Below, piece after piece: positions 10,223 through 17,204 of a DNA stretch of 64,000 nt. The stretch spans positions 2,418,001 through 2,482,000 of the forward strand of contig NZ_CP126267.1 of the NCBI RefSeq assembly GCF_001864935.2, given 5' to 3'. The translations under genes and the position numbers were made by a program. Position 1 is the stretch's first letter. Each line of letters begins with the position of its first letter. Under the pieces are notes generated by a model. The model was not told the origin of the DNA. It ran no database searches and worked only from the letters and a program-made list of their open reading frames with translations. Source of the DNA: Curtobacterium sp. MCBA15_012. GTDB lineage: Bacteria; Actinomycetota; Actinomycetes; Actinomycetales; Microbacteriaceae.

Positions 10223-11758
10223 TCAGGCGGCGAAGGGGTCGGGCGTCAGGACGTACACCGACTCCAGGTACTCCTCGATGCCCTCGTGCGAGCCCTCACG
10301 GCCGAGCCCCGAGGACTTCACGCCGCCGAACGGGAACGCGGCGTTCGACACCACACCCGTGTTCAGGCCGAGCATGCCGGTCTCGAGCCGCTCGGCCAGG
10401 CGCTGCCCACGACGGAGGTCCGACGTGAAGGCGTAGGCGACCAGGCCGTACTCGGTGTCGTTCGCGAGGCGGACACCCTCCTCCTCGGTCGCGAAGCGGG
10501 TGATCGACACCACGGGCCCGAAGATCTCGGTCGTCAGGACGTCGGACCCCGGCTGGACGTCGTCGAGCACGGTCGGTGCGAAGTACGTGCCCGGGCGGTC
10601 GACCCGCTCCCCGCCCGTGACGAGCCGGGCGCCGCGCGCGACGGCGTCGTCGACGAGCCGGGCGGCCTTGTCCACCGCACGGTCGTCGATGAGCGGACCG
10701 AGGGTCGTGCCGTCCTCGGTGCCACGACCGACGCGCAGCTCCTCGACCTTCGCGGTGAGGGCAGCGGTGAACGCGTCCGCGATGCCCTCCTGCACGAAGA
10801 AGCGGTTCGCGGCCGTGCACGCCTCGCCCGTGTTCCGGAACTTGGCCTGCATCGCCGCGGCGACCGCCTCGTCGAGGTCGGCGTCGTCGAACACGAGCAG
10901 CGGCGCGTTGCCGCCGAGCTCCATGCTCGTCCTGAGCACGGTGTCGGCGGCCTGCTTGAGGAGTGCCGAACCGACCGGTGTCGACCCCGTGAAGGTGAGC
11001 TTGCGCAGGCGGCGGTCGGCCAGGAGCGGTGCCGAGAGCCCCTTCGCGTCGAGCGACGGGACGACGTTGAGGACCCCGTCCGGGAGCCCGGCGCGACGGA
11101 ACAGCTCGACCAGGAACAGCGTCGTCAGCGGGGTGAGCTCGGCGGGCTTGAGGACCACCGTGCAGCCGGCGGCCAGCGCCGGGCCGATCTTGCGCGTGGC
11201 CATCGCGAGCGGGAAGTTCCACGGGGTGATCGCGTAGACCGGGCCGACCGGCCGGCGGAGCACGATGCCGCGTCCGGTGCCCTCCGGGTTCGTGCGGTAG
11301 TCGCCGTGGATGCGCACGGCCTCCTCGGAGAACCAGCGGAGGAACTCCGCACCGTACGCGACCTCGCCGCGCGACTCGGCGAGCGGCTTGCCCATCTCGA
11401 GCGTCATGAGGGCCGCGAGGTCGTCCTCGTGTTCGTGCGCCAGCTCGAACGCGCGGCGCAGGACGTCGGAGCGCGTGCGCGGCGGCGTCGCAGCCCATCC
11501 CGCCTGCGCTGCGGCCGCGGCGTCGAGGGCCGCCGTGCCGTCCTCGGGCGTCGCGTCGGCGACCTCGGCGAGGACCGCACCGGTGGAGGGGTCGCGGACC
11601 GGGAAGGTCGCACCGCCGGACGCCGCCCGCCACCGGCCGCCGATGAACAGGCCGGTCGGGACGCCGTCGACCGAGACGTGCTCGTCGGCGACGGTCGTCG
11701 TGGTGCCGGGGGCGGCCGCGTCCGCGGTCGTCGGGTCCGTGTCGGTGGTGTCGGTCAC
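10223..11758 (-). CDS. gabD: NAD(P)-dependent aldehyde dehydrogenase, succinate-semialdehyde dehydrogenase type
   Basis: The 511-residue protein carries all ALDH landmarks: PWNFPLAMATRKIGPALAAG, the coenzyme-binding FTGSTPVG, the general base Glu280 in MELGGNAP and the catalytic Cys314 in NTGEACTAANRF. Among ALDHs the PWNFPLAM and QAKFRNTGEACTAANRF strings resemble GabD, which oxidises succinic semialdehyde to succinate. GTG 11758 is supported by a GGAGGAG site 7 nt upstream and by a 4-nt overlap (GTGA) with the pncA stop. An approximately 30-residue Thr/Ala/Asp-rich N-terminal extension precedes the conserved domain. Pairing with nicotinamidase suggests a link to NAD supply, an inference only. 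Confidence 0.88.
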   Translation of the reverse strand: MTDTTDTDPTTADAAAPGTTTTVADEHVSVDGVPTGLFIGGRWRAASGGATFPVRDPSTGAVLAEVADATPEDGTAALDAAAAAQAGWAATPPRTRSDVLRRAFELAHEHEDDLAALMTLEMGKPLAESRGEVAYGAEFLRWFSEEAVRIHGDYRTNPEGTGRGIVLRRPVGPVYAITPWNFPLAMATRKIGPALAAGCTVVLKPAELTPLTTLFLVELFRRAGLPDGVLNVVPSLDAKGLSAPLLADRRLRKLTFTGSTPVGSALLKQAADTVLRTSMELGGNAPLLVFDDADLDEAVAAAMQAKFRNTGEACTAANRFFVQEGIADAFTAALTAKVEELRVGRGTEDGTTLGPLIDDRAVDKAARLVDDAVARGARLVTGGERVDRPGTYFAPTVLDDVQPGSDVLTTEIFGPVVSITRFATEEEGVRLANDTEYGLVAYAFTSDLRRGQRLAERLETGMLGLNTGVVSNAAFPFGGVKSSGLGREGSHEGIEEYLESVYVLTPDPFAA

Positions 11759-12375
11759 AGTACTGCTCCTCCGGGGCTCGCGAGCACCTCGTCCGTGTCG
11801 CTGCGGTCGACGTGCCCGCCGACCGCCCTGATGTCGTCGAGCGCGGCGGCGCTCCGGTCCGGGTCGACGCCCGCGACGAGGTCCTCGTACACGGCGACGT
11901 CGAACCCTGCGGCGCGCGCGTCGAGCGCCGACGCGAGGACGCAGTGGTCGGTCGCGATGCCGACGATGTCGACCGTGGTCACCCGCCGGTCGGCCAGGAG
12001 CTCCGGCAGCGGCGTGCCGTCCTCGGTGACCGCCTGGAACGCCGAGTAGTCCGGCCGTCCCTGGCCCTTGTACACGTCGACGTCGACGACGCTCGTGTCG
12101 AGGTCGGGGTGGTACGCCGCGCCCTCGGTACCGCCGACGCAGTGCGCGGGCCACGTGTCGACGAAGTCCGGACCCGCCGGCCCGGCGAAGTGCCCGCCGT
12201 TGTCGTCGTCGCCGTGGTGCCAGTCACGCGATCCGACGACCAGGTCGTACTCGTCGGCGTGCCGACCGAGGAAGACGCTGATGCGCTTCGCGAGTGCGGC
12301 ACCACCGGTCACCCCGAGTGCACCGCCCTCGGTGAAGTCGTTCTGGACGTCGACGACGAGCAGTGCCCTGGCCAT
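11755..12375 (-). CDS. pncA: Nicotinamidase
   Basis: The 206-residue isochorismatase-fold hydrolase has the PncA triad Asp9 (VVDVQNDF), Lys103 (VYKGQG) and Cys145 (ATDHCV). The metal-binding loop GSRDWHHGDDDNGGHF and the GRPDYSAF segment are typical of nicotinamidases rather than isochorismatases. It deamidates nicotinamide to nicotinate for NAD salvage. ATG 12375 has an AGGATGG site upstream; an in-frame ATG 15 nt earlier is less well placed. Its stop overlaps the gabD start, so the two are translationally coupled. Confidence 0.9.
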   Translation of the reverse strand: MARALLVVDVQNDFTEGGALGVTGGAALAKRISVFLGRHADEYDLVVGSRDWHHGDDDNGGHFAGPAGPDFVDTWPAHCVGGTEGAAYHPDLDTSVVDVDVYKGQGRPDYSAFQAVTEDGTPLPELLADRRVTTVDIVGIATDHCVLASALDARAAGFDVAVYEDLVAGVDPDRSAAALDDIRAVGGHVDRSDTDEVLASPGGAVL

Positions 12376-12457
12376 GCGTCCATCCTGCACCCGCCGGCTC
12401 CGCGTCCGTGGGGCCCGGCCACGACCTGCCGTCGACTCCGCGGACGGCGAACGCGGA

Positions 12458-13954
12458 TCAGGAGCCGGTGAGCTGCCCGCCGCACCGGAAGGCGGCCGTG
12501 GTGACCGCGTCGAGGGCCGGGAGCGCCGCCGCTCGCGACGACCCGATGGCGTAGAACGCGAACGTCAGCCGGGTGCCGTCCGCGGCGTCGATGTACCCGC
12601 CGAGGGTGTTCGCGCTGTCGATCCACCCGGTCTTGGCGTGCACCTTGCCCCGCGCCACCGCGTTCGCTCCCGTGAAGCGGCTCGCGAGCGTCCCGGACTG
12701 GCCCGCCACCGGCAGCGACTGCGCCAGCGTGCCGAGGCCCTTCGACCCGGCCGCGACCTGGACCATGAGGTGCGCGACGAAGTCCGGCGAGACGGCGTTC
12801 GACGCGCTCTCCCCCGAACCGTCCTTGATGACGATGCCCGCGGGGTCGACGCCGTAGGACGCGAGGGCCTTCTGGTACACGCCGGTCAGGGACGCCGCCG
12901 AACCGTCCGAGCCGGACTCCTTCGAGGAGACACGAGCGAGCATCTCGGCGAGCGTGTTGTCGGAGTTCGGGATCATCTGCCCGACGAGCGTCGAGACGGG
13001 CTGCGAGGACACCGTCGCGATGGTGTCCGAGCTCGTCGTCGCGCGCTGCACGATCTGCGCGTTCCCGGCGCCCACCACGCCGGCGTTCGCGAGTGCCGTG
13101 CGGAACGCGGCGCCCGCACGGCCGACCGGGTCGGTGGACCGCGGCGAGGTGGCGGCCGCGGGGTTCGCCCGGTCGCCGTCGACCATCAGGGCGGTGACCT
13201 CGGGCTGGTACCCGATCGTCCGCTCACTGACCGGCCAGGTCGGATCCCAGGCGTCGCTGTCGTTCCAGTACGTGTCGTCGGTGACGATGGTCGACACCGG
13301 AGCGTCGCCGAGCGAGGCCTTCACCTGCTGCGCGAGCTGGGCGAGGGTCGGCGCACCCGGGTACACGGTGCCGCCGCCGACCGAGAGGGTGGCGTCGCCG
13401 TGTCCGACGATCGCGATCGTGCCGTCCGACTCCTTCGTCACGGTGGTCGGGATGCGGTGGTCGCCCCCGAGGACCGACAGGGCGGTCGCCGTCGTCAGCG
13501 TCTTCATCACGCTGCCGGTCTGCGCCGGCTGGTCGCCCTTGCGCGAGAACAGCACCTGGCCCGTCGCCGCGTTCATGACGTACCCCTCGAAGGCACCGAG
13601 GCCGGGCGCGGACGCCTCGGCGTCGATCGTGCACGTCCGCAGCGGGTCCGGTCCGCCCACGGTGGCGGGGAGGGCACGCGTGTCCGCGGTCGGCGTCGGC
13701 GTGGGTGTCGGGGTCGCCGAGGCCGGACGCGTCGCGCGCGCTCCGGCTGCCGCGGTGGAGCCACCATCCGTCCGGTCCCCCGGCATCGTCGCCGACGCCA
13801 CGGCCACCGCGCCGCCGGAACCGAGAACGAGGACGCCCGCGAGCGCACCGGCGATCCACGGGACGGGACGCCGGGCCACGGAGGCCCGCAGGGCGGCGAC
13901 CGTCGCGCGGACGCGGTCGGGGACGGACTGCGGCGAGGGCTGCTGGTCGGACAT
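12458..13954 (-). CDS. dacB: D-alanyl-D-alanine carboxypeptidase/endopeptidase (PBP4, S13 family)
   Basis: The 498-residue protein begins with a cytoplasmic stretch, a single membrane anchor (WIAGALAGVLVLGSGGAVAV) and a Thr/Pro linker. The penicillin-binding motifs are SVMK (Ser148), SDN in MIPNSDNTLAE, and KTG in VHAKTGWID. This order with a large insertion between SxxK and SxN is the S13 arrangement. It trims peptidoglycan stem peptides outside the cell membrane. A TAGGAT box lies 8 nt before ATG 13954, so the message has little or no leader. It follows the Gfo/Idh/MocA gene by 11 nt and may also be co-transcribed with it. Confidence 0.9.
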   Translation of the reverse strand: MSDQQPSPQSVPDRVRATVAALRASVARRPVPWIAGALAGVLVLGSGGAVAVASATMPGDRTDGGSTAAAGARATRPASATPTPTPTPTADTRALPATVGGPDPLRTCTIDAEASAPGLGAFEGYVMNAATGQVLFSRKGDQPAQTGSVMKTLTTATALSVLGGDHRIPTTVTKESDGTIAIVGHGDATLSVGGGTVYPGAPTLAQLAQQVKASLGDAPVSTIVTDDTYWNDSDAWDPTWPVSERTIGYQPEVTALMVDGDRANPAAATSPRSTDPVGRAGAAFRTALANAGVVGAGNAQIVQRATTSSDTIATVSSQPVSTLVGQMIPNSDNTLAEMLARVSSKESGSDGSAASLTGVYQKALASYGVDPAGIVIKDGSGESASNAVSPDFVAHLMVQVAAGSKGLGTLAQSLPVAGQSGTLASRFTGANAVARGKVHAKTGWIDSANTLGGYIDAADGTRLTFAFYAIGSSRAAALPALDAVTTAAFRCGGQLTGS

Positions 13955-13965
13955 CGTGACCGATC

Positions 13966-14979
13966 CTACGGAACAGCGGGAGGAGCCTCCAGACCCGGTT
14001 CCGCATCGGCCGCGTAGCGGACGCCGACCTGCCGACGGGCCTCGTCCATCACGGCCATCACGGCGACGGTCTCCTCGGGGTCCATCGGACCGCCCTCGTG
14101 CGTCCCGGAGGTGACCATCTCCTCGAACGCACGTGCCTCGTGGGCGTAGCCCGCGAGCTCCTCGCGACCGTCGAACTCCTCGACCACCGCACCGTCCCGG
14201 TCCCGGATCCGCCACGTCGTCGGCGTGTACCAGGTGGCGTCGACGTCGATGCGGCCGTCCTCGCCGATGACCGACGCCGTGTTCGGGCTGCGGACGTCGA
14301 GGGCGAAGTGGAGCACGGACTGCGCGCCGCCCTCGTGGGTGAGCACGACGCCCATCTGCGTGTCGACCCCCTGCTCGCTCAGGGTGCCGGACGCGCTGAC
14401 GGCCGTCGGGACGCCGAGCACGTCGACCGCGAACGAGATCGGGTAGACGCCGAGGTCGAGCATCGCGCCACCGCCGAGCGCGGGGTCGTTGAGCCGGTGT
14501 GCCGGATCACTCGGCAGGGCCTGGTGGTGGGTGGCCTCGACGACCCGCGGACGGCCGATGCGACCCTCGGCCAGGACCTGCCGGATCATCCGGGACTGCG
14601 GGAGGAAGCGGGTCCACATCGCCTCCATCACGGCGACGTCCGCGCGGCGGGCCGCGTCGACCACGCGTCGGGCCTCGGCCGCGGTGATGGTGAACGCCTT
14701 CTCGACGAGCACGTGCTTGCCCGCGCCGATCGCGAGCAGGGCGTCCTCGGCGTGCCGGGAGTGCGGGGTGGCGACGTAGACCGCGTCGACCTCGTCGTCG
14801 GCGACGAGCGCTTCGTACGACCCGTGTGCGTGCGGGATGCCGTGCTCGGCCGCGAAGGCATCGGACCGCTCCTGGCTGCGGCTGCCGACCGCGACGAAGG
14901 TGATGCCCGCGGCGGTGCAGTCCGCCACGAAGGAGTGGGCGACGCCACCCGTGCCGATGACTCCCCAGCGAACCGTCAT
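13966..14979 (-). CDS. Gfo/Idh/MocA-family NAD(P)-dependent oxidoreductase
   Basis: The 337-residue protein starts with a Rossmann motif, WGVIGTGGVAHSF, and has the family's EKA motif as VLVEKAFTITAAEARR (Lys about 94) plus the C-terminal beta-sheet domain with GGGAMLDLGVYPI. Such enzymes oxidise or reduce sugars, inositols or related ring compounds. The substrate cannot be told. A TAGACA sequence sits 6 nt before ATG 14979, weakly suggesting a leaderless start. It is upstream of dacB with only 11 nt between. Confidence 0.87.
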   Translation of the reverse strand: MTVRWGVIGTGGVAHSFVADCTAAGITFVAVGSRSQERSDAFAAEHGIPHAHGSYEALVADDEVDAVYVATPHSRHAEDALLAIGAGKHVLVEKAFTITAAEARRVVDAARRADVAVMEAMWTRFLPQSRMIRQVLAEGRIGRPRVVEATHHQALPSDPAHRLNDPALGGGAMLDLGVYPISFAVDVLGVPTAVSASGTLSEQGVDTQMGVVLTHEGGAQSVLHFALDVRSPNTASVIGEDGRIDVDATWYTPTTWRIRDRDGAVVEEFDGREELAGYAHEARAFEEMVTSGTHEGGPMDPEETVAVMAVMDEARRQVGVRYAADAEPGLEAPPAVP

Positions 14980-15048
14980 GGGTCCTGTCTACCAGGACGG
15001 TGGTGGATGGCCGTGGGGCCGTGGGGACGACGCCCGCGGAGGCGCCCA

Positions 15049-15141
15049 CGCCGGGACGACGCCTTCCGGGACGCCCCCGCCGGTTCCGGGACGCCCCCGC
15101 CGGGACGACGCTGCTGAGACGACTCCTGCTGAGACGACTCC
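15049..15141 (+). repeat. Two adjoining short tandem repeats
   Basis: CCGGGACGCCCCCGCCGG-like units occur twice around 15067-15102, followed by three copies of a 15-nt unit (TGCTGAGACGACTCC) around 15109-15150. They fill the gap between the dehydrogenase start and the tRNA-Thr terminator. No function is apparent. Confidence 0.65.
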
Positions 15142-15154
15142 TGCTGAGACGACG

Positions 15155-15198
15155 GAAGCCCCGGCCGCTCCGGTGGTGACCGGTGCGGACGGGGCTTC
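15155..15198 (-). terminator. Hairpin downstream of tRNA-Thr
   Basis: Arms GAAGCCCCG (15155-15163) and its complement (15190-15198) enclose an inner CCGGT/ACCGG stem. It begins 8 nt after the mature tRNA 3' end on the minus strand and would end the tRNA transcript. No U-run follows. Confidence 0.55.
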
Positions 15199-15205
15199 GT
15201 GGCGG

Positions 15206-15278
15206 AGCCGCCTGTCGGAATCGAACCGACGACCTATTCATTACGAGTGAATCGCTCTACCGACTGAGCTAAGGCGGC
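15206..15278 (-). tRNA. tRNA-Thr (anticodon CGU)
   Basis: A complete cloverleaf: acceptor GCCGCCU pairs with AGGCGGC, the D arm contains GCUCAGUCGGUAGAGC, the anticodon loop is CUCGUAA on an AUUCA/UGAAU stem, and the T loop is GGUUCGAUUCC. The anticodon CGU reads ACG threonine codons. CCA is not encoded. A TATAGT -10 box on the minus strand (15317-15312) lies upstream, with a small hairpin (15283-15300) in the leader. Confidence 0.95.
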
Positions 15279-15391
15279 GGACACTCCGTTGCCGGAGTGG
15301 CACGGGAGACGACTATACAGGCCGGGGCGGGTGAACGCGAAACGGGCGGGAGCCCGTGCGTGGCGGACCGTTCCCGGCCGGTGCGGACGGC

Positions 15392-16534
15392 TCAGCGGGT
15401 CGCGCGGGCGACCGTGACGAGGAGTGCCTCGAGGGCCAGCAGCGCCGCGACGTTCGCCGCGATCCGGTTCCGCGCGAGGGACACCGCGTCGAGGACCTCG
15501 AGTGCCGAAGCGGGCGGCACGGCGTCGAGCGCGCGGTCGAGCTCGGCGCGCATCGACTCGTTGACGGGCTCCGTCGGGACGCCGAGGCCGAGCAGCAGGA
15601 GATCGCGGTAGAGCGAGGACACGTCGACCAGGATGCGGTCGAGCCCGTCGCGCAGGCTCCGGGTCGCACGACGCTTCTGGTCCTCCTCCATCGCGCGCAA
15701 CTGCGATCGGAGTGCCGGCGGCACGGTCCCGCCGGGTTCGACGCCGAGCGAGCGGAGGGCGGCGTCGCGTTCCTCGGCATCGCGCTGCTGGGTGATGGCC
15801 TTCGCGTCCTCGTCGGCGACCGCGAGGAGTTCCGCGGCCGCGAGGACCGCGTCGCCCACGGACCGGACGCGCAGCACGGTGGTGAGCGTCCGGCGACGCC
15901 GGTCACGGGCGTCCGCGCTCGTCGCGAGGCGCTGCGCCATGCCGATGTGGCTCTGTGCCTGCCGCGCGGCGTCGGTGGCGAGTTCCCGGTCGACCCCGGT
16001 CCGCGCGACGATGAGGTCGGCGACCGAGTCGATGCCGGGGACCCGCAGCCGGACCGAGCGGACGCGGGACCGGATCGTCGGGAGGAGGTCGGCCTCGCTC
16101 GGCGCGCAGAGGATCCAGACCGTGCGCTCAGGCGGTTCCTCGAGCGCCTTGAGCAGGAGGTTCGACGTGCGCTCCGTCATGCGGTCCGCGTCCTCGACGA
16201 TGACGACGCGGTAGCGCCCGACGGACGGCGAGTAGTACGACGACGTGACGAGCTTGCGGATCTCCTCGATGGTGATGATGACCCGTTGGGTGGTCAGCAC
16301 CGACACGTCGGGGTGTGTCCCGGCGGTGATGAGGCGCAGCGTGTGGTCGTCGTCCGGGCCGGAACCGACCAGTGCGGCGGCGAACGCGGCGGCGACGTTC
16401 GAGCGACCCGACCCGGGCGGACCGGTGATCAGCCACGAGTGGGTCATGCCGCCGGTGTCCTCGGGACCCTCGGCGGCGCTGCGGAGCGCAGCGACCGCGT
16501 CGTCCTGCCCGGTCAGGCCGTCCCACACACTCAC
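15392..16534 (-). CDS. holB: DNA polymerase III subunit delta-prime
   Basis: The 380-residue protein is a clamp-loader subunit of the AAA+ type, beginning MSVWDGLTGQDDAVAALR. The P-loop reads GPPGSGRS: arginine replaces the catalytic lysine, as expected for non-hydrolysing delta-prime. KALEEPPERTVWILC and TIRSRVRSVRLR are the usual sensor and SRC-like regions. The four-cysteine zinc module of many delta-prime and DnaX proteins is absent. It helps open and load the sliding clamp at the replication fork. It follows tmk by 25 nt with AGGATGG before a GTG start; tmk-holB adjacency is conserved in many bacteria. Confidence 0.9.
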   Translation of the reverse strand: MSVWDGLTGQDDAVAALRSAAEGPEDTGGMTHSWLITGPPGSGRSNVAAAFAAALVGSGPDDDHTLRLITAGTHPDVSVLTTQRVIITIEEIRKLVTSSYYSPSVGRYRVVIVEDADRMTERTSNLLLKALEEPPERTVWILCAPSEADLLPTIRSRVRSVRLRVPGIDSVADLIVARTGVDRELATDAARQAQSHIGMAQRLATSADARDRRRRTLTTVLRVRSVGDAVLAAAELLAVADEDAKAITQQRDAEERDAALRSLGVEPGGTVPPALRSQLRAMEEDQKRRATRSLRDGLDRILVDVSSLYRDLLLLGLGVPTEPVNESMRAELDRALDAVPPASALEVLDAVSLARNRIAANVAALLALEALLVTVARATR

Positions 16535-16559
16535 GACGCCATCCTGCCGTCGACCACCG

Positions 16560-17204
16560 TCACGACGGGTCCTCCTCGGCGATCCCGACGAGCGGAGCGA
16601 CGGCCTCCCGGATGTGCTGCTGCACGACGTCCGGGTCGGCGGCGGCGTCGACGACGAGGAACCGCGCGGGTTCCGCGGCGGCCATGTCGAGGAAGGCGCG
16701 ACGGACCCGCTCGTGGAACACGGCCGCCTCGGACTCGAGACGGTCGAAGGTGTCTCCCCGGGCCGCGGACACGCGCGCTCGTCCGACCGTGACGTCGAGG
16801 TCGAGCAGGACGGTCAGGTCCGGGACCAGCCCGTCCGCGGCCCAGTCGGACACCGAACGGATCTGCTCGGCGCCGAGGTCACGCGCCACGCCCTGGTAGG
16901 CCACCGAGGAATCGACGTAGCGGTCCTGGAGCACGACCTCGCCGCGGGCCAACGCCGGACGGACGACGGTCTCGACGTGGTGCGCCCGGTCGGCCGCGTA
17001 CAGCAGGGCCTCGGCACGCGGGGCGACGTGACCGCGCTCGTGGAGGACGATCTCGCGGATCCGCTGCCCGAGGTCCGTGCCGCCCGGCTCCCGGGTGCGC
17101 ACGACGGTCCGGCCGTGCGCCCCGAGCCAGTCGGTCAGGAGGGCGGCCTGCGTCGTCTTGCCGGCGCCGTCGCCGCCCTCGAGGGTGATGAAGCTGCCGG
17201 TCAC
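16560..17204 (-). CDS. tmk: Thymidylate kinase
   Basis: The 214-residue enzyme phosphorylates dTMP to dTDP. Walker A is EGGDGAGKTT, the DRX motif is DRYVDSSVAYQG and TREPGGT binds the nucleotide. Length and order match bacterial Tmk. The GTG start overlaps the topA stop (GTGA), so translation is coupled to topA. It leads into holB. Confidence 0.95.
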   Translation of the reverse strand: MTGSFITLEGGDGAGKTTQAALLTDWLGAHGRTVVRTREPGGTDLGQRIREIVLHERGHVAPRAEALLYAADRAHHVETVVRPALARGEVVLQDRYVDSSVAYQGVARDLGAEQIRSVSDWAADGLVPDLTVLLDLDVTVGRARVSAARGDTFDRLESEAAVFHERVRRAFLDMAAAEPARFLVVDAAADPDVVQQHIREAVAPLVGIAEEDPS

